Shown: positions 26,024-33,455 of the stretch, piece after piece
Numbering within the stretch: the first letter of the stretch is position 1
How the letters are laid out: every line of letters begins with the position of its first letter
Assembly (NCBI RefSeq): GCF_030915525.1
Contig: NZ_CP133269.1
Span: forward strand, 521,001 to 585,000
Length of the DNA: 64,000 nt
Origin: Neobacillus sp. PS2-9
GTDB lineage: Bacteria > Bacillota > Bacilli > Bacillales > Cytobacillaceae
Direction of reading: 5' to 3'
The notes under the pieces: generated by a model
Database searches by the model: none
What the model was told of the DNA's origin: nothing
What the model saw: the letters and a program-made list of their open reading frames with translations, nothing else
Translations under genes and position numbers: made by a program

Positions 26024-26908
26024 ATGGATCACTATTTAGAGGTGTTTGTAAAGGTTGTGGAAAAGGGGAATTTTTCAAAGGCTGCAGAAGATCTTCACAT
26101 GACCCAGCCGGCGGTCAGCCAATACATTAAAGTCATGGAGGAATCGGTTGGAGCCCGGCTCTTGGAACGGAGTAATAAATTTGTCCGTCTGAATAAGGCT
26201 GGCGAAATTGTCTTTCATCATGCAAAAGAGATTCTTGCCCTCTACTCCAATATGCAATATTTAATTGATGATCTCACTAACAAAGCGAGCGGACCCATCG
26301 CGATTGGTGCGAGCTATACCTTTGGCGAATACATTTTGCCGCACATTATCGCTAGGCTGCAGGCAAAGTACCCGCTTATTACACCGACGATTCAGATTCA
26401 CAATACTAAAGAAATCATTGACCTCGTCCAAACTCACCAACTAGATATCGGTATTGTAGAAGGGCATATTAACGAAAAGGTACCCAATGTAGAAATCGTT
26501 TCTGAAGATAAAATGGTCATTGTAGCTTCACCACAGCTTCCATTGCTAAAAGAGGGTCGTAGGGGGAAAATAGCGGAGCTGGGGGAGGAGACATGGATTT
26601 TACGAGAAAAGGGCTCAGGAACAAGGGAGGCTGCCGAACACCTCTTTGATAGTTTGGATTTTACCCCTAAGAAAGTGATGGAGTTTGGAAGTACACAGGT
26701 CATCAAGGAATCGGTTGAGGCCGGTCTAGGGATCAGCTTACTTTCCCAATGGGCCATAAAAAAAGAACTGATGTATGGCTATTTGGATATTGTTGACGTG
26801 GAAGGATTGCCGTTTAAACGGAATTTCTCTATCTTAACTCATTCGCCTTACCAAACGAAGGCTTTGCAACAATTTATTGAGGCATTAAGGGAGTATTTGG
26901 GAGGTTGA
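26024..26908 (+). CDS. LysR family regulator, YeiE/CysL-like
   Basis: 294 residues from ATG 26024 (GGGGGT just upstream). LysR helix-turn-helix (about 1-60: NFSKAAEDLHMTQPAVSQYIKVMEESVGARLLER) and a periplasmic-binding-type effector domain (about 90-290) with GPIAIGASYTFGEYILPHIIARL. Divergent from the YeiH-type exporter, the same pairing as E. coli yeiE-yeiH. It probably activates the exporter in response to a sulfur oxyanion. Confidence 0.85.
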   Translation: MDHYLEVFVKVVEKGNFSKAAEDLHMTQPAVSQYIKVMEESVGARLLERSNKFVRLNKAGEIVFHHAKEILALYSNMQYLIDDLTNKASGPIAIGASYTFGEYILPHIIARLQAKYPLITPTIQIHNTKEIIDLVQTHQLDIGIVEGHINEKVPNVEIVSEDKMVIVASPQLPLLKEGRRGKIAELGEETWILREKGSGTREAAEHLFDSLDFTPKKVMEFGSTQVIKESVEAGLGISLLSQWAIKKELMYGYLDIVDVEGLPFKRNFSILTHSPYQTKALQQFIEALREYLGG

Positions 26909-26910
26909 TT

Positions 26911-26955
26911 GGGGGACAGGATTGGGGGACAGTCCCCCGCTGCTTTACTGCGGTG
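26911..26955. repeat. Truncated copy of the 44-bp palindrome
   Basis: A duplicated GGGGGACAG followed by GGGGGACAGTCCCCCGCTGC; the right arm breaks off after TTTACTGCGGTG, so it cannot form the full hairpin. Confidence 0.7.
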
Positions 26956-27068
26956 AAGGTGGTTTGTATGCTCCACCACAAAAATGAAAGGTCTTTTCGT
27001 AAATTTTGTTGCTCTTTCTAACATAAAAGGCAAATTCGGACAGCTTGGTTCATTACAAGGGTAACCAT

Positions 27069-27536
27069 GTCCGAATCAAGGATGGATTCGGCCAGAATTA
27101 CTTCTCCTAAGCCAAGCCTTGTCCGAATCAAGGTTGGATTCAGACAGAGTTCCTTTTCCAAAGCCAAGCCATGTCCGAATCAAGGATGGATTCGGCCAGA
27201 ATTACTTCTCCTAAGCCAAGCCTTGTCCGAATCAAGGTTGGATTCGGCCAGAGTTCCTTCTCCAAAGCTAAACCATGTCCGAATCAAGGTTGGATTCAGA
27301 CAGAGTTCCTTTTCCAAAGCCAAGCCATGTCCGAATCAAGGTTGGATTCGGCCAGAGTTCCTTCTCCAAAGCCAAACCATGTCCGAATCAACGTTGGATT
27401 CAGACAGAGTTCCTTCTCCAAAGCCAAACCTTGTCCGTATTAAGGTTAGATTCGGCCAGAGCTCCTTTACCAAAGCCAAGCCTTGACCGAATCAAGATAG
27501 GACCGGACAACCTTTCTTTTTCCAAATGCCTTTCTA
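27069..27536. repeat. Tandem array of nine 52-bp units
   Basis: Units begin at 27069, 27121, 27173, 27225, 27277, 27329, 27381, 27433 and (decayed) 27485. A typical unit starts GTCCGAATCAAGGTTGG, continues ATTCGGCCAGAGTTCC and ends CCAAAGCCAAGCCTT. Each holds CCGAATC-N7-GATTCGG, a perfect inverted repeat in about half the units and decayed to GATTCAG in alternating ones. A partial unit precedes at ~27037. The 52-bp period is not a multiple of three, and the long reading frames through it are not genes. It fills the gap 26956-27540 before the sulfolactate genes. Confidence 0.9.
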
Positions 27537-27633
27537 TCCGAAAATCTGAGACTTCATAGAAAATAAATACTAATCTTGCAAAAACAGCCAAAATAAAAGA
27601 AAAGACCCCTTCTCAAACCCGGTCATCTATTGA

Positions 27634-27687
27634 CCAAACTAGCCGCGGGTGATTTAATATAATCATAGTGGTTGGGTCACTGAGCCA
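27634..27687 (+). promoter_or_regulatory. Promoter and GntR operator 1 before the slcC-like gene
   Basis: TTGACC (27634) with TTTAAT about 17 bp downstream looks like a sigma-A promoter. TGGTTGGGTCACTGAGCCA at 27669-27687 is one of four matching 19-bp palindromes, here just downstream of the -10 region, as expected for a repressor site. Confidence 0.7.
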
Positions 27688-27711
27688 TAAACAAGGGAGG
27701 GTAATCAATTT

Positions 27712-28662
27712 ATGAAAGCCTTGATAACAGAACTAATTTGGAATGAAGGAATTGAGGAACTAGTTCGCCAAGGGTTTGAGGTGCACTATGATGAGAGTCT
27801 ATGGAACAATCGCGCACAGCTACTCCAGATGGTCAAAGAGTACGACGCAATAATTGTTCGGAATCAAACCAAGGTGGATCAGGAATTACTACATGCCGGA
27901 AGCCGCTTGAAGGTAGTCGGCCGCCTGGGAGTGGGAATGGATAACATTGATATCCCAGCTGCGAAAGCAAGAGGGATTCAAGTGGTGTATGGGCGTCATG
28001 CGAATGCGACCTCTGTTGCGGAATATGTGCTGTCGGCCATGTTAATTGCGAACCGGCCGCTCTATCTAGCAGATGCAGATATTCGAACCGGAAATTGGAA
28101 CCGTAAACGGTTCACGGGCGGCGAAATCGCCAACAAAACACTTGGATTAATTGGACTAGGTGAAATCTCGCATCGTGTAGCGAAGCGGGCACTTGCTTTT
28201 GGCATGAAGGTCATTGGCTATGATCCATTTGTCACCGAGTACGACCACATTGTTTCCGAAACCGGAATCCAGCTTAAAAACTCCTTAGATGACGTATTAA
28301 CCATGTCCGATTTCATCTCCTTACATGTTCCTTTAACACCTCAGACGCACTATTTAATCTCCGAATTCGAATTGAGAAAGATGAAACCAACAGCGTATAT
28401 CATCAATACCTCTAGAGGAGGCATCATAAATGAACCGGCACTGGCGACTGCACTGAATAGCCAAACAATTGCCGGGGCCTTTTTAGATGTCCTTGAAGTA
28501 GAACCAATCTCACCATCTAATCAACTCTTATCCTGCGAAACTGCGACAATCACACCACATATTGCAGGACTCACCGACGAATCTCAAATCAGAACCTCGT
28601 TATTAGTTGCAAAGGAAGTAATAAAAGTAGTCAATGGGGAACGCTCCTTATGCACTGTCTAA
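27712..28662 (+). CDS. slcC: 2-hydroxyacid dehydrogenase, (S)-sulfolactate dehydrogenase-like
   Basis: 316 residues behind AAGGGAGG. Typical D-isomer-specific 2-hydroxyacid dehydrogenase: NAD loop GLIGLGEISHRVAKRA (about 144-159), substrate Arg in INTSRGGIINEPAL (about 234), Glu in DVLEVEPI and catalytic His in TPHIAG (about 285). SlcC of sulfolactate degraders is in this family and oxidises (S)-sulfolactate to sulfopyruvate. The name rests on the following suyAB-like and comC-like genes; phosphoglycerate dehydrogenase-like activity on another acid is the alternative. Confidence 0.7.
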   Translation: MKALITELIWNEGIEELVRQGFEVHYDESLWNNRAQLLQMVKEYDAIIVRNQTKVDQELLHAGSRLKVVGRLGVGMDNIDIPAAKARGIQVVYGRHANATSVAEYVLSAMLIANRPLYLADADIRTGNWNRKRFTGGEIANKTLGLIGLGEISHRVAKRALAFGMKVIGYDPFVTEYDHIVSETGIQLKNSLDDVLTMSDFISLHVPLTPQTHYLISEFELRKMKPTAYIINTSRGGIINEPALATALNSQTIAGAFLDVLEVEPISPSNQLLSCETATITPHIAGLTDESQIRTSLLVAKEVIKVVNGERSLCTV

Positions 28663-28693
28663 ACAAAATATTTAGAAAATTAAAATATTATTG

Positions 28694-28755
28694 TTGACTA
28701 TCCAGTTATTAGGTGTTTTAATAAGGTTATAGAAATTGGTTGGGTCACTCAACCA
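28694..28755 (+). promoter_or_regulatory. Promoter and GntR operator 2 before suyA
   Basis: TTGACT (about 28695) and TTTAAT some 17 bp on form a likely sigma-A promoter. TGGTTGGGTCACTCAACCA at 28737-28755 is the best copy of the palindromic operator. suyAB therefore has its own promoter, with the same control as the upstream gene. Confidence 0.7.
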
Positions 28756-28811
28756 CAATCACCAACCGCAACAACCAAAACCACAACCATAACCAAAAAG
28801 GAGGCTTTCAA

Positions 28812-29156
28812 ATGAGTATCAACAGTCAAGCAAATACTCTCACGGAACAACAGCCAGAGGCGGCTGGAAATGTAAGCACTCACAAATTTTTAATCCATCA
28901 TCGTGGCGATCATGTAGGAGTGGCTACTACTCCCATTCAAAAAGGAGAAAAAGTCATCGGCGTGTATATGGATGACAATTCCGATGTAACAGTAGTGTCA
29001 AAAGGGGATATTCCTCTAGGCCACAAAATCTCCTTAGTTAATTTAGAAAAAGGAGAACCAGTTTTAAAGTATGGAGTGCAAGTTGGGGTAACAACAGAAA
29101 AGTGGGAAATTGGCGATTACGTTCATACCCACAATATTAAAACGGCGAGGTGGTAG
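28812..29156 (+). CDS. suyA: Sulfolactate sulfo-lyase small subunit (SAF domain, SuyA-like)
   Basis: 114 residues from ATG 28812 behind AAAGGAGG. The body is a SAF domain: FLIHHRGDHVGVATTPIQKGEKV, GDIPLGHKISLVNLEKGEPVLKYG and IGDYVHTHNIKTARW, the last being the conserved VHTHN end. Altronate and galactarate dehydratases carry this domain fused or as a small subunit; SuyA is the separate small subunit of (R)-sulfolactate sulfo-lyase. SuyB follows after 3 bp. Confidence 0.75.
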   Translation: MSINSQANTLTEQQPEAAGNVSTHKFLIHHRGDHVGVATTPIQKGEKVIGVYMDDNSDVTVVSKGDIPLGHKISLVNLEKGEPVLKYGVQVGVTTEKWEIGDYVHTHNIKTARW

Positions 29157-29159
29157 GAG

Positions 29160-30317
29160 ATGGGACAACAGCTTTTTGGATATCGCAGAGAAAATGGTAA
29201 GGTTGGCATTCGGAATCACGTGATTATTTTACCGGTAGATGATATTTCTAACGCAGCTTGTGAAGCTGTTGCAAGACAAGTTCAAGGTACGTTAGCTCTT
29301 CCGCATGCGTACGGCAGACTACAGTATGGTCCAGACTTGGATTTGCATTTCAGAACGATGATTGGAACAGGTTCTAACCCGAACGTTGCAGCCGTCATCG
29401 TCATCGGTATTGAACAGAACTGGACGAAGAAAATCGCTGATGGGATTGCCGAAACTGGTAAACCAGTATCCTATTTTTCTATCGAAGGAAATGGTGATTT
29501 TGAAACGATCCGCGCAGCAAGCTGGAAGGCGAAGGAATATGTTCAATGGGCCACTGAACTTCAAAGGGAACCAATTGAATTAAAGGATTTAACCATCAGC
29601 ATTAAATGTGGTGAATCCGATACAACAACTGGCATGGGCTCGTGTCCAACTGTTTCTCAGGCAGTGGATCGTTTGGTTGATGCTGGTGCGACGGTATTCT
29701 TTGGGGAAACCTCTGAACTAACCGGCGGTGAGCATATTATCCGCGAGCGGATGGCTACACCGGAACTTCAAGAGAGATTCATGGCCATCTATGATGATTA
29801 TGTAGGTGAAATTGGATCTAAAGGTGTAGATTTATTAGGCTCACAGCCAACTCAAGGAAATATCGCCGGCGGCTTATCAACCATTGAAGAGAAAGCCTTG
29901 GGGAATATCGCAAAAACAGGTACGAAGGAAGTTGTAGGTGTCCTAGACCCTGCTGACAAACCAGAAAATGGCCCTGGTCTTTACTTCATGGATACCTCTT
30001 CTGCAGCAGCAGAATGTATCACCTTGATGGCTGCAGGTGGAGCGGTTCTTCACCTATTCCCTACTGGCCAAGGTAATATTATTGGTAACCCAATTGAACC
30101 GGTTGTGAAGATTACGGCTAATCCGATCACGGCTGCTACGATGAGTGAACACATTGACGTGGACGTGCAAGGCTTGCTATCACGTAACATCTCGCTGGAA
30201 CAAGCAGGGGATCAATTAATGGAAATGATTTGCCGTACAGTCAATGGCCGTCTTACTTGTGCAGAGGCATTAGGCCATCGTGAATTTGTCATGACAAAAC
30301 TATATCGCAGTGCTTAA
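29160..30317 (+). CDS. suyB: Sulfolactate sulfo-lyase large subunit (SuyB-like, UxaA family)
   Basis: 385 residues. UxaA-type C-terminal domain without the SAF part: [74 protein letters not shown] and [11 protein letters not shown]. The conserved cysteines in KCGESD and GSCP may help hold a metal. The size (~390) and split arrangement match SuyB, which with SuyA cleaves (R)-sulfolactate to pyruvate and sulfite in the cytoplasm. Altronate hydrolase is less likely because no hexuronate genes are near. Confidence 0.75.
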   Translation: MGQQLFGYRRENGKVGIRNHVIILPVDDISNAACEAVARQVQGTLALPHAYGRLQYGPDLDLHFRTMIGTGSNPNVAAVIVIGIEQNWTKKIADGIAETGKPVSYFSIEGNGDFETIRAASWKAKEYVQWATELQREPIELKDLTISIKCGESDTTTGMGSCPTVSQAVDRLVDAGATVFFGETSELTGGEHIIRERMATPELQERFMAIYDDYVGEIGSKGVDLLGSQPTQGNIAGGLSTIEEKALGNIAKTGTKEVVGVLDPADKPENGPGLYFMDTSSAAAECITLMAAGGAVLHLFPTGQGNIIGNPIEPVVKITANPITAATMSEHIDVDVQGLLSRNISLEQAGDQLMEMICRTVNGRLTCAEALGHREFVMTKLYRSA

Positions 30318-30324
30318 ACCGTTT

Positions 30325-30360
30325 CTCCCTACACATAGCTATGCGTAGGGAGTTCACTTT
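30325..30360 (+). terminator. Strong hairpin between suyB and the comC-like gene
   Basis: CTCCCTACACATAG (30325-30338) faces CTATGCGTAGGGAG (30339-30352), 13 of 14 pairs, followed by TTCACTTTTTT. It is probably a partial terminator that lowers expression of the next gene, or a stabilising 3' end for suyAB mRNA. Confidence 0.65.
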
Positions 30361-30383
30361 TTTATAAGAAGGAGTTTTTACGA

Positions 30384-31451
30384 ATGGGAACCTATCGTGA
30401 ATTGGATCTTAAAAGTTTTTGCGAAGACCTGCTAGTAAGCGTGGGAATGAACCAAGAGAATGCCTCTGTGGCTGCAGATTCATTAGTGAAAGCGAACCTT
30501 GAAGGTGTGGACAGCCACGGAATCAGCCGTCTTCCCATCTACGTCAAACGGTTTAAAGATCATAGGATTAATTTGAATCCTGAAATTAAAATAACGGAGC
30601 AGACATCATCTGTTTTACTGGTAGATGGAGATAATGGCCTTGGCCATGTGGTTAGTTATCAGGCCATTTTAAAAGGAACAGAAATGGCGAAACAAAGCGG
30701 GATTACCGCCATTGCGATAAAAAATAGCAATCATTTTGGTACCGCCTCTTATTTTTGTCAGCTGGCCTGTGAGCAAAACCTCGCCTGTATCGGTTTCACC
30801 AACTCGCCGCCAGGCATCGCACCATGGGGAGGGAAAAATGCCTTTTTTGGAACAAACCCGATTGCTTTTGGGTTTCCAACGGGCAACGATCAGCCCGTGA
30901 TCATTGACTTATCGACTAGCATTGTCGCTAGGGGGAAAATTATTTTAGCAGCCAAACAGGGACAGCCTATTCCAGATGGGTGGGCGATGGATGAAGACGG
31001 TCTTCCTACCAATGATGCGAAAGCGGCATTAAGGGGTTCTGTCCTGCCATTAGGCGGAGCGAAGGGATCCGCTTTAGCTTTAGCCGTAGAAATCTTAACG
31101 GGGATTCTGACTGGGGCTGCTTTTGGGCCTTATGTGAAAAATATTTATAATGAAGCGGAAACGGAACACGCCAATGTGGGGCATTTCTTCCTATTGCTGG
31201 ATATCGAAAAGTTTATGCACCTATCAACCTTTTTTGAGTCGCTCGAACATCTGTTAACAGAGATGAAGGAAGTTCCGAAAGCACCGGGCACGAATGAAAT
31301 CAGGTACCCAGGGGAAAGAAGAAAGAGGGATAGGGAGCTGCGCCAATTAGCAGGAATTGAATTGTCGTCCAGTGTAGAAGAGGAACTCATTAAGCTTGCG
31401 GAACAGTATTATGTCCCGTTTCCAGAGCCTCTATCATTGGAAAAAATATAA
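30384..31451 (+). CDS. comC: Malate/lactate/sulfolactate dehydrogenase family protein (ComC-like)
   Basis: 355 residues behind AGAAGGAG. It belongs to the Ldh2/YlbC/ComC oxidoreductase family: VDSHGISRLPIYV (about 42-54), NSNHFGTASYFCQLA with the catalytic His, NPIAFGFPTGNDQPVIIDLSTSIVARGKI and LGGAKGSALALAVEILTG. ComC reduces sulfopyruvate to (R)-sulfolactate, so with the SlcC-like enzyme it would invert (S)-sulfolactate for the R-specific SuyAB. Family members also act on malate, lactate or ureidoglycolate; the assignment depends on context. The symbol here means the sulfolactate enzyme and not the competence gene. Confidence 0.65.
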   Translation: MGTYRELDLKSFCEDLLVSVGMNQENASVAADSLVKANLEGVDSHGISRLPIYVKRFKDHRINLNPEIKITEQTSSVLLVDGDNGLGHVVSYQAILKGTEMAKQSGITAIAIKNSNHFGTASYFCQLACEQNLACIGFTNSPPGIAPWGGKNAFFGTNPIAFGFPTGNDQPVIIDLSTSIVARGKIILAAKQGQPIPDGWAMDEDGLPTNDAKAALRGSVLPLGGAKGSALALAVEILTGILTGAAFGPYVKNIYNEAETEHANVGHFFLLLDIEKFMHLSTFFESLEHLLTEMKEVPKAPGTNEIRYPGERRKRDRELRQLAGIELSSSVEEELIKLAEQYYVPFPEPLSLEKI

Positions 31452-31456
31452 AATAA

Positions 31457-31501
31457 AAAGGATAGATGAACCGGTAGAATCCGATTAACATCTATCCTTT
31501 G
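31457..31501 (+). terminator. Terminator after the comC-like gene
   Basis: AAAGGATAGATG pairs with CATCTATCCTTT across a 20-base loop. The T-run is short (TTTG), so efficiency is uncertain. Confidence 0.6.
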
Positions 31502-31608
31502 TTTACAAAAAGTGACCTCGTTTACTACAACAACCACGATTTTTGTTAGTGTACTAACGCTTCCCGTTATAATGTTTAAAAGAACCCCATTAACTTCTTT
31601 ACTGCTGC

Positions 31609-31971
31609 TCATTCACCGAGTAGCTGCTCTTCTTGTTCATCCCACATCGCAAACAAAGATTGTATCTCGGATCCTGTGTAAGCGCCAACCACCCTCACAT
31701 TCCTATGGACCAACTGCACTCCAACCATAACCGAGACAAATTCATCTTCTGCTCGCAGGCGGGCAACGGTTTCCTTGTCTCCGGTGATAAGGACGAAGCC
31801 ATTGAGATCACTGCCATGAGGCTCAAGAACAACTACCTCGAAACGATCGATTTTTCCTTCCTGTTGCAATCGAATACAGTATTCCATTGCATTATTGAGC
31901 GTGGCCTTTGCCGCCTTTTCACGCCCCGGTATGATTTCACCCCAACCAACGAGTAACGAACCTTTTGCCAT
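31609..31971 (-). CDS. Hypothetical protein, 120 residues
   Basis: Starts at ATG 31971 behind AAAGGGAGAG. The sequence (GSLLVGWGEIIPGREKAAKATLNNAMEYCIRLQQEGKIDRFEVVVLEPHG...) looks like a small alpha/beta, ferredoxin-like or dimeric barrel fold, with a charged C-terminal tail. No catalytic motif is seen. It is divergent from a PadR gene, with three operator-like repeats between them, so it is probably that regulator's target. Confidence 0.6.
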   Translation of the reverse strand: MAKGSLLVGWGEIIPGREKAAKATLNNAMEYCIRLQQEGKIDRFEVVVLEPHGSDLNGFVLITGDKETVARLRAEDEFVSVMVGVQLVHRNVRVVGAYTGSEIQSLFAMWDEQEEQLLGE

Positions 31972-31992
31972 ATCATTCTCTCCCTTTTATTT

Positions 31993-32133
31993 TATATGTT
32001 AAAATTAACCTATTACAAAATTAACATATTAGTTTTTATAAATCAACTAAAATATATGTTAAGTTTAACCTATAATTATCTCGGTTTACTTGATAAAAAT
32101 TACATGCGAATATATATTAAAATGAACCTATAA
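31993..32133. promoter_or_regulatory. Three TTAA-type direct repeats, probable PadR operators
   Basis: TATATGTTAAAATTAACCTA (from ~31993), ATATGTTAAGTTTAACCTAT (from ~32054) and TATATTAAAATGAACCTATA (from ~32111) are near-copies with a GTTAA-TTAAC inverted core. An inverted piece (AATTAACATATT) lies at about 32019. They fill the gap between the divergent 120-residue gene and padR. Confidence 0.65.
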
Positions 32134-32160
32134 AAACAACTATGATAAAGGAGTGGTTAG

Positions 32161-32724
32161 ATGAGTTCCTTTCGTTATGCCATGCTTACATTATTGGCGC
32201 GGGAGCCGCTAAGCGGATACGATATTAAGCAACAGATGAATAGTCGAATGGGGCCGTTCTGGAAAGCAGGAAGTAATCAAATATATCCTGAATTGGCAAA
32301 AATGGATGAAGAAGGACTAGTAGTACTCCATGAAGTAGAGCAAAATGATTACCGTCCTGCTCGAAAAGTATATAGAATTACAGAAAGTGGGCAGCAAGAA
32401 CTAATTCGTTGGACAACCGAGCCTACTGAACCAGAAATAATTCGGGATGAATTCCTTTTGAAGGCTTATAATTCTTGGCTTGTTGAATCTGAACAAATGA
32501 TACCCAGTTTGGAAGAGAAAAAGAAGGAACATGAGGAGAAGTTGACAATATATCTTGACAAGGTAAATGAACTTAAAGAAATGCTAAATCCATCAAATTC
32601 TAGGGATCCTATTCTGTCCAGCATGTCCGTCGTGGAATTCGGAATTGAATATGAAAAACTCTATATAAAGTGGTGTACAAATTTAATTGAAAGACTAAAG
32701 AATTCATTCAACGAATCATCATAA
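32161..32724 (+). CDS. PadR family transcriptional regulator
   Basis: 187 residues behind AAAGGAGTGG. PadR winged helix (about 1-85: YAMLTLLAREPLSGYDIKQQMNSRMGPFWKAGSNQIYPELAKMDEEGLV) and a helical C-terminal dimerisation part (Vir_C type, about 95-185). Usually a repressor released by small aromatic or lipophilic molecules. It probably represses itself and the divergent gene through the repeats upstream. Confidence 0.9.
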   Translation: MSSFRYAMLTLLAREPLSGYDIKQQMNSRMGPFWKAGSNQIYPELAKMDEEGLVVLHEVEQNDYRPARKVYRITESGQQELIRWTTEPTEPEIIRDEFLLKAYNSWLVESEQMIPSLEEKKKEHEEKLTIYLDKVNELKEMLNPSNSRDPILSSMSVVEFGIEYEKLYIKWCTNLIERLKNSFNESS

Positions 32725-32800
32725 GAGGATCTATAAGTAAAGAGTAATAAAGACCGCTACAGCCATCCGCGTTTTAAACGCAAGCCCGCGTCCTATTTAT

Positions 32801-32833
32801 TGGTCAACCAGATTTTTCTGGTTGACCATTTTT
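32801..32833 (+). terminator. Rho-independent terminator
   Basis: TGGTCAACCAGA (32801-32812) pairs perfectly with TCTGGTTGACCA (32817-32828), loop TTTT, then T5. It separates padR from the sigma factor locus. Confidence 0.85.
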
Positions 32834-32880
32834 GTGTTTTATCTTCAAGGAGCTAGATACATAGAATATATTTTTCCGCA

Positions 32881-32906
32881 TGTAACTTCTTATGGTTTAT
32901 AACGTT
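32881..32906 (+). promoter_or_regulatory. ECF-type promoter before the sigma gene
   Basis: TGTAAC (32881-32886), 16-bp spacer, CGTT (32903-32906), close to the TGAAAC-N16-CGT consensus of Bacillus ECF promoters. This suggests autoregulation. A similar pair lies at 35466-35492. Confidence 0.55.
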
Positions 32907-32948
32907 TTGATTAGTATAGACGTCTTGAAGGAAAAAGGAGCTTAATAA

Positions 32949-33455
32949 ATGGATTGGGAGAAGATATGGATTGATTATTGGAAAGAAGTATATGTATTTG
33001 TATTTTTACGGGTTCGTCATAAGCAGGAAGCAGAAGATATCACGCAGGAAACCTTTATCAAAGCTATCCGGGCAGAGGATAGGTATTTAGAAGATAATGT
33101 GAATATATTAGCCCTTTTAAAAACCATTGCTAGAAACCTGATCATTGACATATGGAGAAAAAAGCAAAAAACGCAAGAACCCTTAAGTCTTGAACCCGAA
33201 CTGTTCTTAACCGATATAGGAAGTGATTTAGAAAAAATCATCGAACAAAAGGAACAAGTGGAACATGCCCTTTACTTATTAAATGAGGATCAGAGAAAAG
33301 TAATTGTATTACGGCTTTTGCAGGGACTGTCGATCAAAGAAACAGCGGAACTGCTGGGGAAGACGGAAGCCTTCGTAAAAGTCATACAATTTCGCGCGAT
33401 AAAGAAGGTTCAGGACCTAATGAAAAAGGAATTTTTGGAGGAGGCTTTGCGATGA
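32949..33455 (+). CDS. ECF-type RNA polymerase sigma factor
   Basis: 168 residues behind AAAAAGGAG. Region 2 (about 8-75) has QEAEDITQETFIKAIRAEDRY and LLKTIARNLIIDIWRKKQK; region 4 (about 100-160) has LNEDQRKVIVLRLLQGLSIKETAELLGKTEAFVKVIQFRAIKKVQ. It overlaps the next gene (ATGA), which encodes a membrane protein with a basic cytoplasmic start, the usual anti-sigma position. The locus ends with an OatA-like acyltransferase, as in the B. subtilis sigV region. Confidence 0.9.
   Translation: MDWEKIWIDYWKEVYVFVFLRVRHKQEAEDITQETFIKAIRAEDRYLEDNVNILALLKTIARNLIIDIWRKKQKTQEPLSLEPELFLTDIGSDLEKIIEQKEQVEHALYLLNEDQRKVIVLRLLQGLSIKETAELLGKTEAFVKVIQFRAIKKVQDLMKKEFLEEALR

Noticed and set aside
27069..27536. 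CRISPR array
   Set aside because: Contiguous 52-bp tandem units with no unique spacers and no cas genes.
27067..27559. Three overlapping long frames (PKPSLVRIKVGF-type repeats)
   Set aside because: They arise from the 52-bp DNA repeat read in all three frames. The unit is not a multiple of three, so protein repeats shift frame.
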